Assembly: GCA_039621445.1 (NCBI GenBank)
Contig: CP154956.1
Coordinates: 81,774,474 to 81,838,473 of the forward strand
DNA length: 64,000 nt
Source: Euglena gracilis
Lineage: Eukaryota > Euglenida > Euglenophyceae > Euglenales
Direction: 5' to 3'
The translations under genes and the position numbers were made by a program. Under the pieces are notes generated by a model. It had not been told where the DNA came from, made no database searches, and saw only the letters and a list, made by a program, of their open reading frames with translations. Of the stretch, positions 54,188 through 64,000 are shown piece after piece (position 1 is the first letter of the stretch; every line of letters starts with the position of its first letter).

Positions 54188-54441
54188 TTAAGTTTCGTGG
54201 CCCGGGGGGGGTGTGGGTGGGTCCCGGCCGAGCTCCCCCTCGGGGGAGGGGGGTCGGGCTGAGTGGCCAAAGGCAGGGTTTTCCTCCATTTTCAGTGCGA
54301 AACGTCGAAAAAAATTTGGACCCCAAAATTGATCCCAAAGATGGGTCCCCCTGAGCCCCCAGAGGTGGGTGGGTCCAGACCCCCCTCCCCCCGGGTCCTA
54401 AAAAAAACAACTCCCCAGGGTTGGTGAACAACAGATGCCTG
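53769..54441. mobile_element. 673-bp hAT-like element with a TA microsatellite inside, TSD ATCC(C/A)GAC
   Basis: Begins CAGGCTTCTTTTTCA and ends TGAACAACAGATGCCTG, imperfect inverted ends. Flanks ATCCCGAC and ATCCAGAC match 7 of 8. A TA tract (54033-54188) has grown inside it. Confidence 0.65.
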
Positions 54442-54717
54442 ATCCAGACCCTCCCCGCCGCCGCCCACCCTCCACACCCACATTGTTCACTGTCACCGGC
54501 CCCTTCTCTGGAAAGTTTTTGGAGTTGCTCATCCATCGGGCTCCTTTTGGTGAAGATCAATGCGACTGCCCTGGCTTGTGTTGGCGATTCCTTTCTTGCC
54601 TTCAAGTGCCCAGCGGCGCCCATAGGTCCACTGCCATTCGCAGTTTTATGCCAGACCCCCCCCTTCCCCCGTGGTGCCTTGCACCGTGGGCCTCTCCCTC
54701 CTTCCTCCCCTCCCCAG

Positions 54718-54842
54718 CCACGAATGTTTGGGGGAGTGCACGCTGGTCATGCGGAGCCCTGCCTCTTGCAGGCGGACGGGTGGGAAACATGGGACCGGAT
54801 CCCGACCAAGTTTTCTGGCAGAGGGACGCAATTGTGTTCGAA
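54718..54842 (+). CDS. possible third exon of the 52595 gene
   Basis: Starts after CCTCCCCAG (phase 1) and reads TNVWGSARWSCGALPLAGGR, then VGNMGPDPDQVFWQRDAIVF E, ending before GTGTAG. It keeps phase with 52863-52959. A second frame (HECLGECTLVMRSPASC) is also plausible. Confidence 0.35.
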
Positions 54843-55230
54843 GTGTAGTGCTTGGCTGGCAAAACTCTGTGCAGTGGAGGTTGGAATTGGCTTTTTACCC
54901 ATCCTCCCCCCCCCAAGGTGGTTTTCAAGGAAAGGGTTTTTTTGAAGATTAGTCAACCCTTAGGCCAAAGTGACAGGGGTTCCACTGGTCGAGAATGAGT
55001 GAGTCGAAACCACATTTTTTTTTTCCATGTTTAGGTGGATGGAATGGCGCAAGATGTCAGAAATCCGTTTCTTTCTGATTTCGACCCATTTTTTTGTCGA
55101 GAAATGTCGTTTTCCAGGCCATTTTTCCTGTTTTTTTTTTTTCATGGAGTGTTCTGGGACGAGACTTTTTTTCACGTCACCTCCCCCCTCCCCCCACGAT
55201 GTGATCATCAGTCCGCTCCCACAGTCCACC

Positions 55231-55340
55231 TAGAGGGGTCTTCTCCTGGCAGCTACCCAGCTTTTCTGGTGGAGATGGACAAGGCACTGTGGAGAACACA
55301 GCCCTTTCAGCGGGTTTTGGAAGTGTTTCAGATAAAGTGA
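55231..55340 (+). CDS. candidate exon, possibly terminal
   Basis: Follows GTCCACCTAG and reads GSSPGSYPAFLVEMDKALWR, TQPFQRVLEVFQIK and TGA. The TGA overlaps a consensus GTGAGG donor at about 55337, so it may instead be an internal exon. Unassigned. Confidence 0.45.
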
Positions 55341-56737
55341 GGTATATATCACTATATAAGTTTAATCAATATTTTTTTTTCTGCAAACAAATTATTGTCA
55401 CAACACTTGTTGGAAATCATGTGCATCGTCTTTAGAATTTTCATTGAAGAGTACTGGTTCGTTCATTTTCTGGGTCAGTTTTTTATGTTCCTTCTCATTA
55501 ATAACCCCAATTTTTATGGGTTTTGCCCTTATGAAATCATTCGATTTTTTTGTACCCTTTCAGGATTTCACACAAATCTTTTTATCCAGAAACTGTGCCC
55601 AATTATCCCTTCCCCCCAGGACCACTTTCCATTTCCTGGCCGGAGTTTCTCCTCCTTGACCATTAGGGGTATCTGGGACCCCAACATATTTTTCCTTCTG
55701 GTGTTTTTCATCGATAATTTTCAACAAGTTTGCATTTTTTTTGCGAAAAATCTAAGATCTAACGGCACGTTGCTTTGCCCGTAACTCCGGCCTGGGACCT
55801 CCCCCCTGGGGGGGGAGTCCGGCCCCGAACCCACCCCCCGGAGGGTCTTCTGACTTAAAAAGAAGCCTGCTTTGCATCCTTATTTTAAAGGTGTGTTGAA
55901 ATTTGGTTTTTTTGGTCTATAAACGGCCAAGGAAAATGAGAAATATCTTGGGTTTCGGTGCGAAGCGCCGAAAACTTTTTTTTGGAAATGCCCTCAGACG
56001 GCCCGATTTTTTTGGGGGGGGTCCCCCCCCCCAGGGGTGTGCCAACGACGCGTTGCATCTGGGCCCTTCATTCAGCTGTTGCTATATTATATTGAGAACC
56101 CGCACAGTTTCCAAGTTCGTTCAAAGTGGAAACAAATTCTTCCAAAAGGAAAAAAAACACTACTCCTCCGAGGGAGACTGCATCTGCCTCGGGGTCCCGC
56201 ACCGGGCCAGGTGGGTGGGGGGACCCCCCTCCCGGGTTCTTAAAAAGAAGCCTGATGCAAAGGGGTATGAATTGTCTGACGACCTGTTGACACTCTTGGA
56301 ACACCTATCTAACAATATTCCCATTTGCCTGTAGCTCCATGCTTAGCCTGTCCCATTTTGGGTCATTTTTAGGCCTTAAAATGTCAGACTCTGTACAAAC
56401 TGGAGAAATGAAATTCAAACATTAAAAACCATAAGATAATGACAGAATAATAATAATGATAATTAATAATAATATTTAATAATAAATTTTTAATGCATGC
56501 TTTTTCAGCGGGAAAAAAAAAGCTTTTTCAACGCCTCAGCCATTTGGGCAATGCTTCACAGCAAATAATTCTTATTGTACTATTAAACACAGCATTGTTA
56601 TGTGTAACCCCCCCTAATGAGTGCACGGGTGTGCACATATTTAAGGACGTTCTTTCGGACCCTAAGGGGTGCGCACTTATTTGGGCAAAGCCCAAAATAC
56701 TTGCTTTCCCCCCACTCTTTTTCAATTTTCTCCCCAG

Positions 56738-56868
56738 GGCACTGTGCATTTGTTGGGGGGGGGTTACAAAGAGCTCCGCATTATCGAAATCAACTGGTTA
56801 GGACAACCCCCCTCTCACGTGCGCTATGCCAACCCTCGTCCGCCCGACCTTCTGCCCCAGAACGTCAG
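56738..56868 (+). CDS. candidate exon
   Basis: Starts after TCTCCCCAG (phase 0), ends AACGTCAG before GTTAAG (phase 2). It reads GTVHLLGGGYKELRIIEINW, LGQPPSHVRYANPRPPDLLP and QNVR. It is clearly protein-like with good splice sites. It joins in phase to 58502. Confidence 0.55.
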
Positions 56869-56869
56869 G

Positions 56870-57790
56870 TTAAGTAGGTTAGAAAGTAAGTTAGGTAGGT
56901 ACCCCCTGGAGGATTTTCCTATTTTTTTCCCTCAATGGACAGCCAAAACTGAACCTAAAATCATTACATAGCCTAGGGGACCGGGGGGGGGGCATTATTG
57001 AGTTTGTTTAAGTTTTTTTTTTAAAAAAAAACCGTTCTCTTCTACATGCAAGCAATATCTTTCTGTCCCTGCTGACCATCATTGCATCAATTTCATTTTT
57101 GCACTGTTGCCATCAAGGAAGGCATGCGAGAGCTTTATCCTTTCAATTTGTAGCTGGGAGGGTGAAACACAGGTGTGGAAGCAATTCGTTTCTTTCCTCA
57201 TTGTTCACCTCCGCAGCTCTTTGCACCCACCCATGAGGTCCTTGAGCCTCTCAGATTTCTGCCAAGTGTCTGCTTCCATAGGCAGTGGGCTTTGAGGAAC
57301 CGCCCGCTTGTTGCTCCTCAATTGTGCCCCACACCTACAATTCAGTTGGAATCTCAGAAACTCAATGGATGGACTTGGGGGGGCCAAGTCCATCCTGATG
57401 GGTCGCAGCGTTCCCCATCTTCCATTTCATTTTGTCCAAAAAACCCCAATTCCCAGATTTTTTTTTTAATTCTGCTAGCTCGTTTGGTGGGCAGGGTATT
57501 TAGTGAGCGGTGGTTTTGCGGATGTGGTCCAGGCCCCCCCTCCCCTGGACCGAGGGGTGCCCGGACCCCCCCCCCCCCTCCCCGGGAACCCGATTTGGTG
57601 CATGTTTTGAAAATATATTTATTTATATTTTGAAAATTTGGTGTATGGTTTGACCGATTTTTCAAAAAACAAAGTGCTTGAAAACGCGATTTTTGGGTCT
57701 TGGTTTTCGAGGTCCAGAAAATTTTTCACAGGGGGAGGGGGGTGGTCCGACCCCCCCTCCTCCCGGGGGGTGGGGTGGGGTGGTGGGGGC
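56870..57790. other. intron-like, no gene seen
   Basis: Lies between two phase-matched candidate exons. Contains G/C runs and the complementary block TGGACTTGGGGGGGCCAAGTCCA (about 57370). Confidence 0.5.
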
Positions 57791-57794
57791 AGGG

Positions 57795-58435
57795 CAGAAC
57801 GGGAATCAGCCAAACAGCCAGGGTGGTGGGTGGGGGGGGTCGACCACCCCCCAACCCCCTGCATGGTGGGGAGGCCCCCCCCACCACCTCTTCCTGTATT
57901 TCCGGGAGCACCAGCTTTTGGACCCCAAAATTTTTCCCCGGCGCCTTCGGTGCCGGGTGTAATTTTGACCCGTATAGGGGGTCCCCCCAAAAACCACCCA
58001 AAACCCCATTTTCACACCTTCCAAAATTTCAACATTTTCTCAAAGTTTTTATTTTGAGAGATTTTTGAAGTAAAAAAATGCCATTGAAAATGCAAAAAAT
58101 TTCCAAGGGAAAATTTTTCAGTAAAATTTCACTGTTCCAAAATTTGGTTTCCCATTTTTTTGAGCTTCGTTTTTTTCACCCCATCCTAGAAACTGCCAAT
58201 TTTTAAACTTGAAATTTTTGAGATTTTTTTGTGTGAAAAAATGTGGTTTTCTATCAAAACAATCATGTGTTTTGGTTCATTTTTCGAAAAAAATTCAAAA
58301 ATTTTACCCGGTCAAAATCCCCGTTTCCCCAAAATCGGTGAAAATGCTGTGGTGGGGGGGTCGACCCCCCCCATCTCCCAGGTGGAAGTCGACCCCCCCA
58401 CCAGGCCTTCCCGTTCTGCCCTGGGTGGGGGTCCA
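57795..58435. repeat. diverged, truncated copy of the 43861 element interior
   Basis: Follows 44085-44710 block for block: CAGGGTGGTGGGTGGG, CCCCCTGCATGGTGGG, TATTTCCGGGAGCACCA, AAAATGCCATTGAAAAT, CCAGGCCTTCCCGTTCTGCC. No convincing ends or target duplication are seen. The copy near 61480-61640 shares only the end blocks. Confidence 0.8.
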
Positions 58436-58501
58436 GCTCCCCGCTCACTTGACACCGTGGGGGAGCTCATGTGTTTCCCGTTCAGCCCTGTGCACCCCCA
58501 G

Positions 58502-58567
58502 ATTCCACCACCAAATCAGCATTGAACGCCACTTTGAACAACGGCGAAGGGAAAAAATGAGGGCAAA
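58502..58567 (+). CDS. probable next exon after 56738-56868
   Basis: Starts after CACCCCCAG in phase 2 and reads FHHQISIERHFEQRRREKMR AK, a charged helix. Donor is GTGTAT at 58568 or a consensus GTATGT at 58570. The preceding intron holds the diverged transposon copy at 57795-58435. Confidence 0.5.
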
Positions 58568-59324
58568 GTGTATGTCATGCTGCGCTGCAAAGGTGGGCAG
58601 GCTCACCGTGGTGACTGGCTGGTCTGGTCGCCTGTGGATGACACGTCACTGCAGGCTTTTTCCAAATACTCCCTGGTAGGATGGGTAGGCAGGCGTGTCA
58701 ACTCTCAAGATAGATTCGCGGTTCAACAATGCATCCGGTGCGGGTCCATTTACCCAGGGTTTTGGGCCATCCCTACACCTGCTCTTGCTTTTCTCAAACC
58801 CTGCCCCCCCCATGCTGACAATAACCCACTGCGGGCCGCTCACTCTTTTATACAGCGCTGGTCTGCCTTCCTGAATTATTACCTGCAGCTCGTCTTGCGA
58901 CCTGCCTTACCCGTTGGCAGCACACGAAGGCACTCTTGTCTACGTTCCCCCAAAGCCCCTGTTCAGACGTTTCCCAACGTGCCTTCCCAACGTGCCACGT
59001 GGCCCCAAATTGGAGCAAAGAACCCAGTTCTCTTGGGTCCATCCCCACTGGTAATGGTTTTTTGAATTTGTGCTCGGCATACTGACAGTGTTTAGTGTTT
59101 GATGCGGGAATTCCAAGTTGTTTTGGCTCTATGAACAGGGGAGGTGCTCACCACACAACCAAGAACACATAATGTACACATTACACAGAGCACCTCCCGG
59201 AACACGACCCAGACCCACCCCACCCCCACATCACACACCGTTCACAAACAAACACCCCCCTGAGGTTCTGTATTTGTATGCTATACCTGCCACCCCCCTT
59301 GATATGTCCCTGGCAACCAGCGCC

Positions 59325-59450
59325 ATGGATGGCCATGCGCCGCCACTGACGGGATCGCCGCTGGGTGCCCTGCCAGTCCGCTCGGAGGAGGGAGTGCCGC
59401 CACCCAACCAAAGTCAGCCATGTCCCCAAACCCATCTCTGGCACACAACC
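59325..59450 (+). CDS. possible first exon of a proline-rich protein
   Basis: An ATG in GCCATGG context opens MDGHAPPLTGSPLGALPVRS, then EEGVPPPNQSQPCPQT. Third positions are GC-rich. The 3' boundary is unclear. Confidence 0.4.
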
Positions 59451-61109
59451 TTGGGTTTTCTTTTTCTTTTTTTTGCATTCAAACTTAATCCAATCGTTTG
59501 TTGCCCGGAGCTGGATTTCACAATATTTTGTCTTCTGAAAAACACCCATTCTGTACATTTCCGCCACTTTGCATGTTTCTGCTGGGACTGGGGCTGGGAG
59601 TAGGACAGAAATTCAGGATCAAAACCACAGTTTTCCCTCGGTCAACCGGGGCGGTGCATAACGGATGGGATTCTTTTTTTGTAAAGGACAGCCCGTTGAG
59701 AACCACCGTTTGGCCTAAGGGTAGGCCAATGGCTTATCCGGGGGTGGAATGGGGCGAAAATTAGTCAAAAAAGCATTTTTTGATGTTTTGGTGGATGGTG
59801 CAAGGATGCCAAAAATCACTGAAATGACTGAATTTGGTCAGAAATTTAGGCGGCGCATCTCGCACGTAAGCTCTTTTTTGGTCGATGTGCACATTTTCGC
59901 AAATCGACCAGAATTTGATTTGGGCACCGGCGTTGCAAGGGGCGAGAGCGAGAGGCAACACGATTGGACAAAATATGAGCGATTTCTCATTTTGGGCACT
60001 GGCTCTCCCGGGAATGACGTGTTTTTTTTTGCTGTTTTTTTGAGGTCGGCATGCCATGAAAACCCCCGGACCTATCCCCCCAAAGTGAAAAAAAAACCGA
60101 CAAAAACGCCAAAATCTCAGTACTGCCACCCCCTTTTCCCTGTGTGACAACTGCCAGCGCCAGGTGGTGCTCCGGAGGTGGCAGGTCCACATGTTTGCTT
60201 GCTTTTGAAGCTTTGTGGCATGCTGTGGAGATTTTTGAAGTTGGCTACAAAAGGAGTAGAAGTGCGCATGCCACATAAACAATGAATTGTTCGAGACTTC
60301 TGCCGCTGGGGGTTGAGGAGGGGGATACAGAGCACAGGAGGATTGATACTGGTTACCTGTTGAATTTGGTGGCAAGTTGTCCATCAATGCCCCACTGATG
60401 TTTAACACTCCATGGCACCCACACAACAGCGTAAATGATGTCAGTGTGCGCAAAAGCGCACATGGACGATATGGGCATTTTCGCACACCGACCCCTTTAA
60501 ACCTAACCAGGAGCCTCCAATGGCAGTGTGTTTGGAACTAAAAAATAAACGTGACAACACTGTGATATTACCTCCCAAGTGTTCCTGTGGTGCTAGACCC
60601 CCTCTTCTGAATACTGCTGGCATGTTTGGGTGGTCGGTGTGCGCAAATGCGCACATCAACCATTAAAATGGTTGCTTTTCACAATTGTGGGCACCAACCA
60701 AATTCGTCATGCTGCTCAGCCCCGAGGCCAGTGAAGGTGGGGATCTCAAGGGAGGCTGTTGTTCTCCTTCACCTGCCCTTTAAATAATCATCCCGTGTCA
60801 TTGTTTGTAATTAGTGTAAGTCGCCACTTTTTGCGTAATTTTGTTTTGATTTGTGCTTGAAAATGAGCCCAGAAGTGTGCCCACGCACCACTCCAACTCA
60901 GAACATGCTGTTGCAAAAACGGTTTCTGAGCCCCCGTGGAGCCTCGTCATCTGAGAGCCTCCGCGGAGGCTCCTCCAAGTAACCATTCACTCAGGATTCC
61001 ATTTTCGCCCAAAACCGAATTTCCTTTTTTATTAATTTCTTAATTTCATTTTTATTTTGCACATTCTTAATTGGATTTTTCATTTCTTTTTTTCCCACTT
61101 TCCAAAAAG

Positions 61110-61307
61110 AGTCCCGTGGTCTCCAGCACCTCACACATGCCCTGCACTCCCAACCCTGCCGGCCCCGATCATGCTGCCTTGCAAGGAGCCCCTATCCAGC
61201 TGTTTGCTTGCAGCTTTCCTGTGCCCCCCCCCCCCAGTCGCCAACCGCCAGAGGTGCATGTGCAGTTCTCAGCGAAGCTCAGAGTAGCGAAGCAAATGAG
61301 GGGGTGA
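61110..61307 (+). CDS. possible terminal exon, proline-rich
   Basis: Follows a long pyrimidine tract ending CCAAAAAG. It reads SPVVSSTSHMPCTPNPAGPD, GAPIQLFACSFPVPPPPSRQ and ends PPEVHVQFSAKLRVAKQMRG before TGA. Ser/Pro-rich, unassigned. It may pair with the 59325 start, as composition is alike. Confidence 0.45.
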   Translation, partial: SPVVSSTSHMPCTPNPAGPDHAALQGAPIQLFACSFPVPPPPSRQPPEVHVQFSAKLRVAKQMRG

Positions 61308-62427
61308 TCATTTTGGATGTGTGTGAAATGAAAGGACAAGAGCTCACTCCACTGCTCTGGAGCAATAGAGAAAAACAATTTTCTTTGACGTTTGGCCCCG
61401 GGGTTGGGTGTCTGAGGCTCAGTTGTGGTAACCCCCCCCCCTCAGGGCTGCACGGGAATCCTCGCAACCCTATGGGTGGTGGGGTCGACCCCCCCCCCAT
61501 CCCCTTGTCGGCGGGTGGCGGGTCCGACCCCCCACCAGGTCTTCCCGTATTTTCATGGCGCCGATTTTTAGGTCAAAAATCTCCTTCGTGCCGAAGGAAA
61601 TTTTCCTTGAGCGGGTGCCATGGTTGGTGGGAGGGGTTGACCCCCCCCCCACCAGGCCTGAACACCTGAACCCCCCCAAATTTTTCTTCTCCCTGTAAAG
61701 TCAGTGGACCGATCTCTTTGGCTACTATCCCCTGCAAAGTTATTTGGGCAGTGCGCAAAACCAGTGATGGGCTGATTGACCATTAACAGAAACAGCAATT
61801 GGCATCAAATTGCTTTTGGGAAAAGTTCTTAAAAGCATTTTGTTGCCAAAATGCTGCTTTGGTGTTGCCATATAATTTAATGCTTCCGTTTGTCAGACAA
61901 CAAATCATTCTAACATTTTGGATGATTTCCCTCCTTAGAACCTTTTTATTTTCCAAAATGTTGCATCATTTGCCACATTTTTCCTGTGAAGGGGTGGGGC
62001 AAAGTAAGTCGGAAGAAACTTTTTCGGCCTTCCCCCCGCAAATTTATTTGAGACCGCAATGATTTAGGGCATTACAATATCATTTGGGGGTTATATCAGA
62101 TATTTTGGGCACATTCTTTCTTTGCACCCAAAATTTTCAGCATATTTTCGAGAATGTTATCTTTGCGAATAAGGTATTTGTTTTTTTTTTTACCTGAAAA
62201 ATGCCCGAAATGACAGTCTGAGTCGATTGGGGAGGTGGGCTCTGGGAGAAGAATTGGTTGCTTTGGCCATTTCTGTGGTTTGCCTTGGAAATGCCCCCTC
62301 CCTCCGGGTCAAAAGGGTCCGGACAACCCTTCAACAACAAACCCTGGGCAGCATGTTGGGAAGGGGGGCAAAGGGGTTACGGGCTTTGGGTGCCCTCGAA
62401 GGGGTGCTGTCCCCCATAGCCCCATAG

Positions 62428-62560
62428 AGACAAGAGCGTGCCGCCGTGCCGTTTCGCACTCGCCCATGAAAGGCTGGCGTATGCAACCCTGCACCCCAAA
62501 ACCGAAGGAGTGTGGTGCATCTTCTGTGTGCTCCCCCGCCAAACCCCGCAGTGTCATGCC
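62428..62560 (+). CDS. candidate exon
   Basis: After CCCATAG the frame reads DKSVPPCRFALAHERLAYAT, then LHPKTEGVWCIFCVLPRQTP. Protein-like, but the end is uncertain and a second frame is open. Confidence 0.35.
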
Positions 62561-62999
62561 TCTCCATCGAATTTGGATTTTTTTCCAGTGCAGGCTTTTT
62601 GTTACGCGATTGGTTGCTTTAGAAGTTTATACCTCAAGTACCTTAGGATTTGATAGCATTTGGATACCACAGCCTGGAGTGCAATAACTTTGCAACGTCT
62701 AAATGTGCCATGTGTGTTCATCAATGCTGTTATTTGGACTGTGAAAATAGAACCCCAATGAATGCCTTACTCATTTGAAGCTTTTTTAATTTTTTATTGT
62801 GCAAATGTGCAACGTTCCACTTTTTAAAGCCAGTTTTGAAACCCATTTGGGACCTGGGTTCTGTGTCAACCCTCCTTTTTGGGGACCTGCGTCATTTGCT
62901 GTTGTTGAGACCCAGGGGACAGGCCCAAATTTTGGTGTTTTTGGGGGCTTTTTGGCTTTGCATCATTTTTGAACAAGTTCAATACCGTTTCAATACAGT

Positions 63000-64000
63000 T
63001 TCAGCTCAGGAGATGTGAGTTTTCCAACAGGGCCGACACCCCCCATTGTGGGTCCCTCGTTTTTGAAGTCCCGATCGTGTTCCCCACATGTAGCTTTTTT
63101 GTTTCTCTGTGAAATGTGCGTGCAATGTATCATGAGTTGTCTGGAGAGTGGACGCTGAGCATGCGTTGCTCAGGAGTTGAAAAAATGGCGTGCCAGAGGG
63201 TTCTGGTCCCCGGAAGCGTAGCGGGAGGAGCAACACAGTAAGGAACAACCCAGGTGCCGGGGTTGGGGGGCTGAGGACCCAAGAATTTTTCCTCGCTTCT
63301 TTGTGGGCATCTCCATCCCCACACTGCCAGACAAAGAACACAATAGTTATCGTCATTGCGAACATGCACAACGGTTACCCATTTGTGCATGTGTACAATG
63401 CATGACTGTTGGGCATGTGGGCAATGGGTAAAGGAAGCCCCTGAGCTTATGGGAATCCCTCTGGTATGCTGCAGTGAGTTGGGGGGCCCTCTCTGCCCAG
63501 CCAGTGTTGGGCTTGGTGAGGAAATCCATTGCGCAAGTGAGCAAACCCCCACACAAGAATGAAAATTGCAGACGCCCAGTTGAATGCAACCTGAATGAAC
63601 GGCGTCTGTTGTGTGCACATGCACAATGGGTGACCATGGCGCATGTGCCCAAAGGCCATTTAAAATAGCAGATGTATACAGACGTGGGCGTTTTGTGCGA
63701 GGTGGTGGAGTGAGGAGAATGTTGGCAGGGTTTTGAGCACCATTCTGTCCAGAAGCTGGGTTCCAATTTTACCTGCAAGTTAGGCCGTCTAAGGTACTCA
63801 CTCCACTGCCTTCCAAAAGCATTTTCCCCAGCATTTTTTGAGCTCCTGAGAGTTGAATATTGGTTGTTTGTTGGCAATAATGACAAAAAATGCAAGAAGT
63901 CGGTGTTGTACATCGAAAGACCATTTTGACAGAATTTCTGACTATGGCCAATATATGCGCCATTTGGCAGGCAGAAATTGAGCCTTGGCAATGAGCACCT
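63000..64000. other. unassigned, inverted short repeats, open - strand frame
   Basis: A 212-codon - strand frame (63353-63991) includes NAGENAFGRQWSEYLRRPNL and several repeated CTHAQMGN/CACAHN-like words that come from GTGCACATGCACAATGGGT repeats (63355-63430, 63605-63660). The + strand also has LLRVEYWLFVGNNDKKCKKS near 63840-63925. I cannot decide which, if either, is coding. Confidence 0.3.

Noticed and set aside
55795-56253. Further CAGG...GAAGCCTG transposons ending at 55869 and 56253
   Set aside because: Right ends (CTTAAAAAGAAGCCTG) are clear, but no left end with a matching 8-bp flank was found. The flanks CTTTGCAT and ATGCAAAG are complements of each other, which hints at an inversion but proves nothing.

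Overview
This window is nuclear DNA of a eukaryote, most likely a repeat-rich unicellular alga or other protist. Coding sequence lies in short exons (about 40-160 bases) with matching GT-AG splice phases. The exons are separated by introns of hundreds to thousands of bases. There are very many G and C homopolymer runs and long microsatellites, and no bacterial-style gene packing. I cannot name the species. Nearly all long open frames are artefacts of G/C runs or of TATG, TA and CA repeats.

The one gene I can identify lies on the + strand from about 32.9 kb to 46.8 kb. Sixteen exons assemble into about 505 codons. They begin with a MORN-like motif (exon 1) and continue into an alpha/beta hydrolase of the DUF900 type. 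That domain shows an FPGFN oxyanion segment, an AHSMG serine elbow, an LYGDTRD acid segment and an RHSYF histidine segment. The 5' end is not resolved. Other + strand coding fragments are likely real but unrecognised: a gene start at 18776 with further exons to 22874 (a membrane protein whose last intron is a GT microsatellite); a gene start at 52595; an exon pair at 56738/58502; a proline-rich start at 59325 and possible end at 61110; and fragments at 1.6-2.05 kb and 5.6-8.6 kb. A broken Helitron replicase/helicase fragment lies on the - strand near 26.5 kb.

The dominant content is mobile DNA. I find fifteen insertions bounded by inverted ends and flanked by 8-bp target duplications, nine exact and six with one mismatch. 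Their lengths run from 184 to 1353 bp and their ends fall into about eight families. None carries a visible transposase, so they look like non-autonomous hAT-type elements. Several have arrays of short (about 10-bp) repeats just inside their ends. Five lie in or beside introns of the hydrolase gene.

Layout: 1-10 kb has dispersed repeats, a large inverted repeat and weak exons; 10.5-17.4 kb has transposons and a TA/CA microsatellite; 17.9-22.9 kb holds the membrane-protein gene; 23-31.7 kb has transposons, TATG arrays, a GC-rich block, a 206-bp satellite and the Helitron fragment; 32.2-46.8 kb is the hydrolase gene with its intronic insertions; 47-64 kb has scattered exons, further elements and a diverged copy of a transposon interior.
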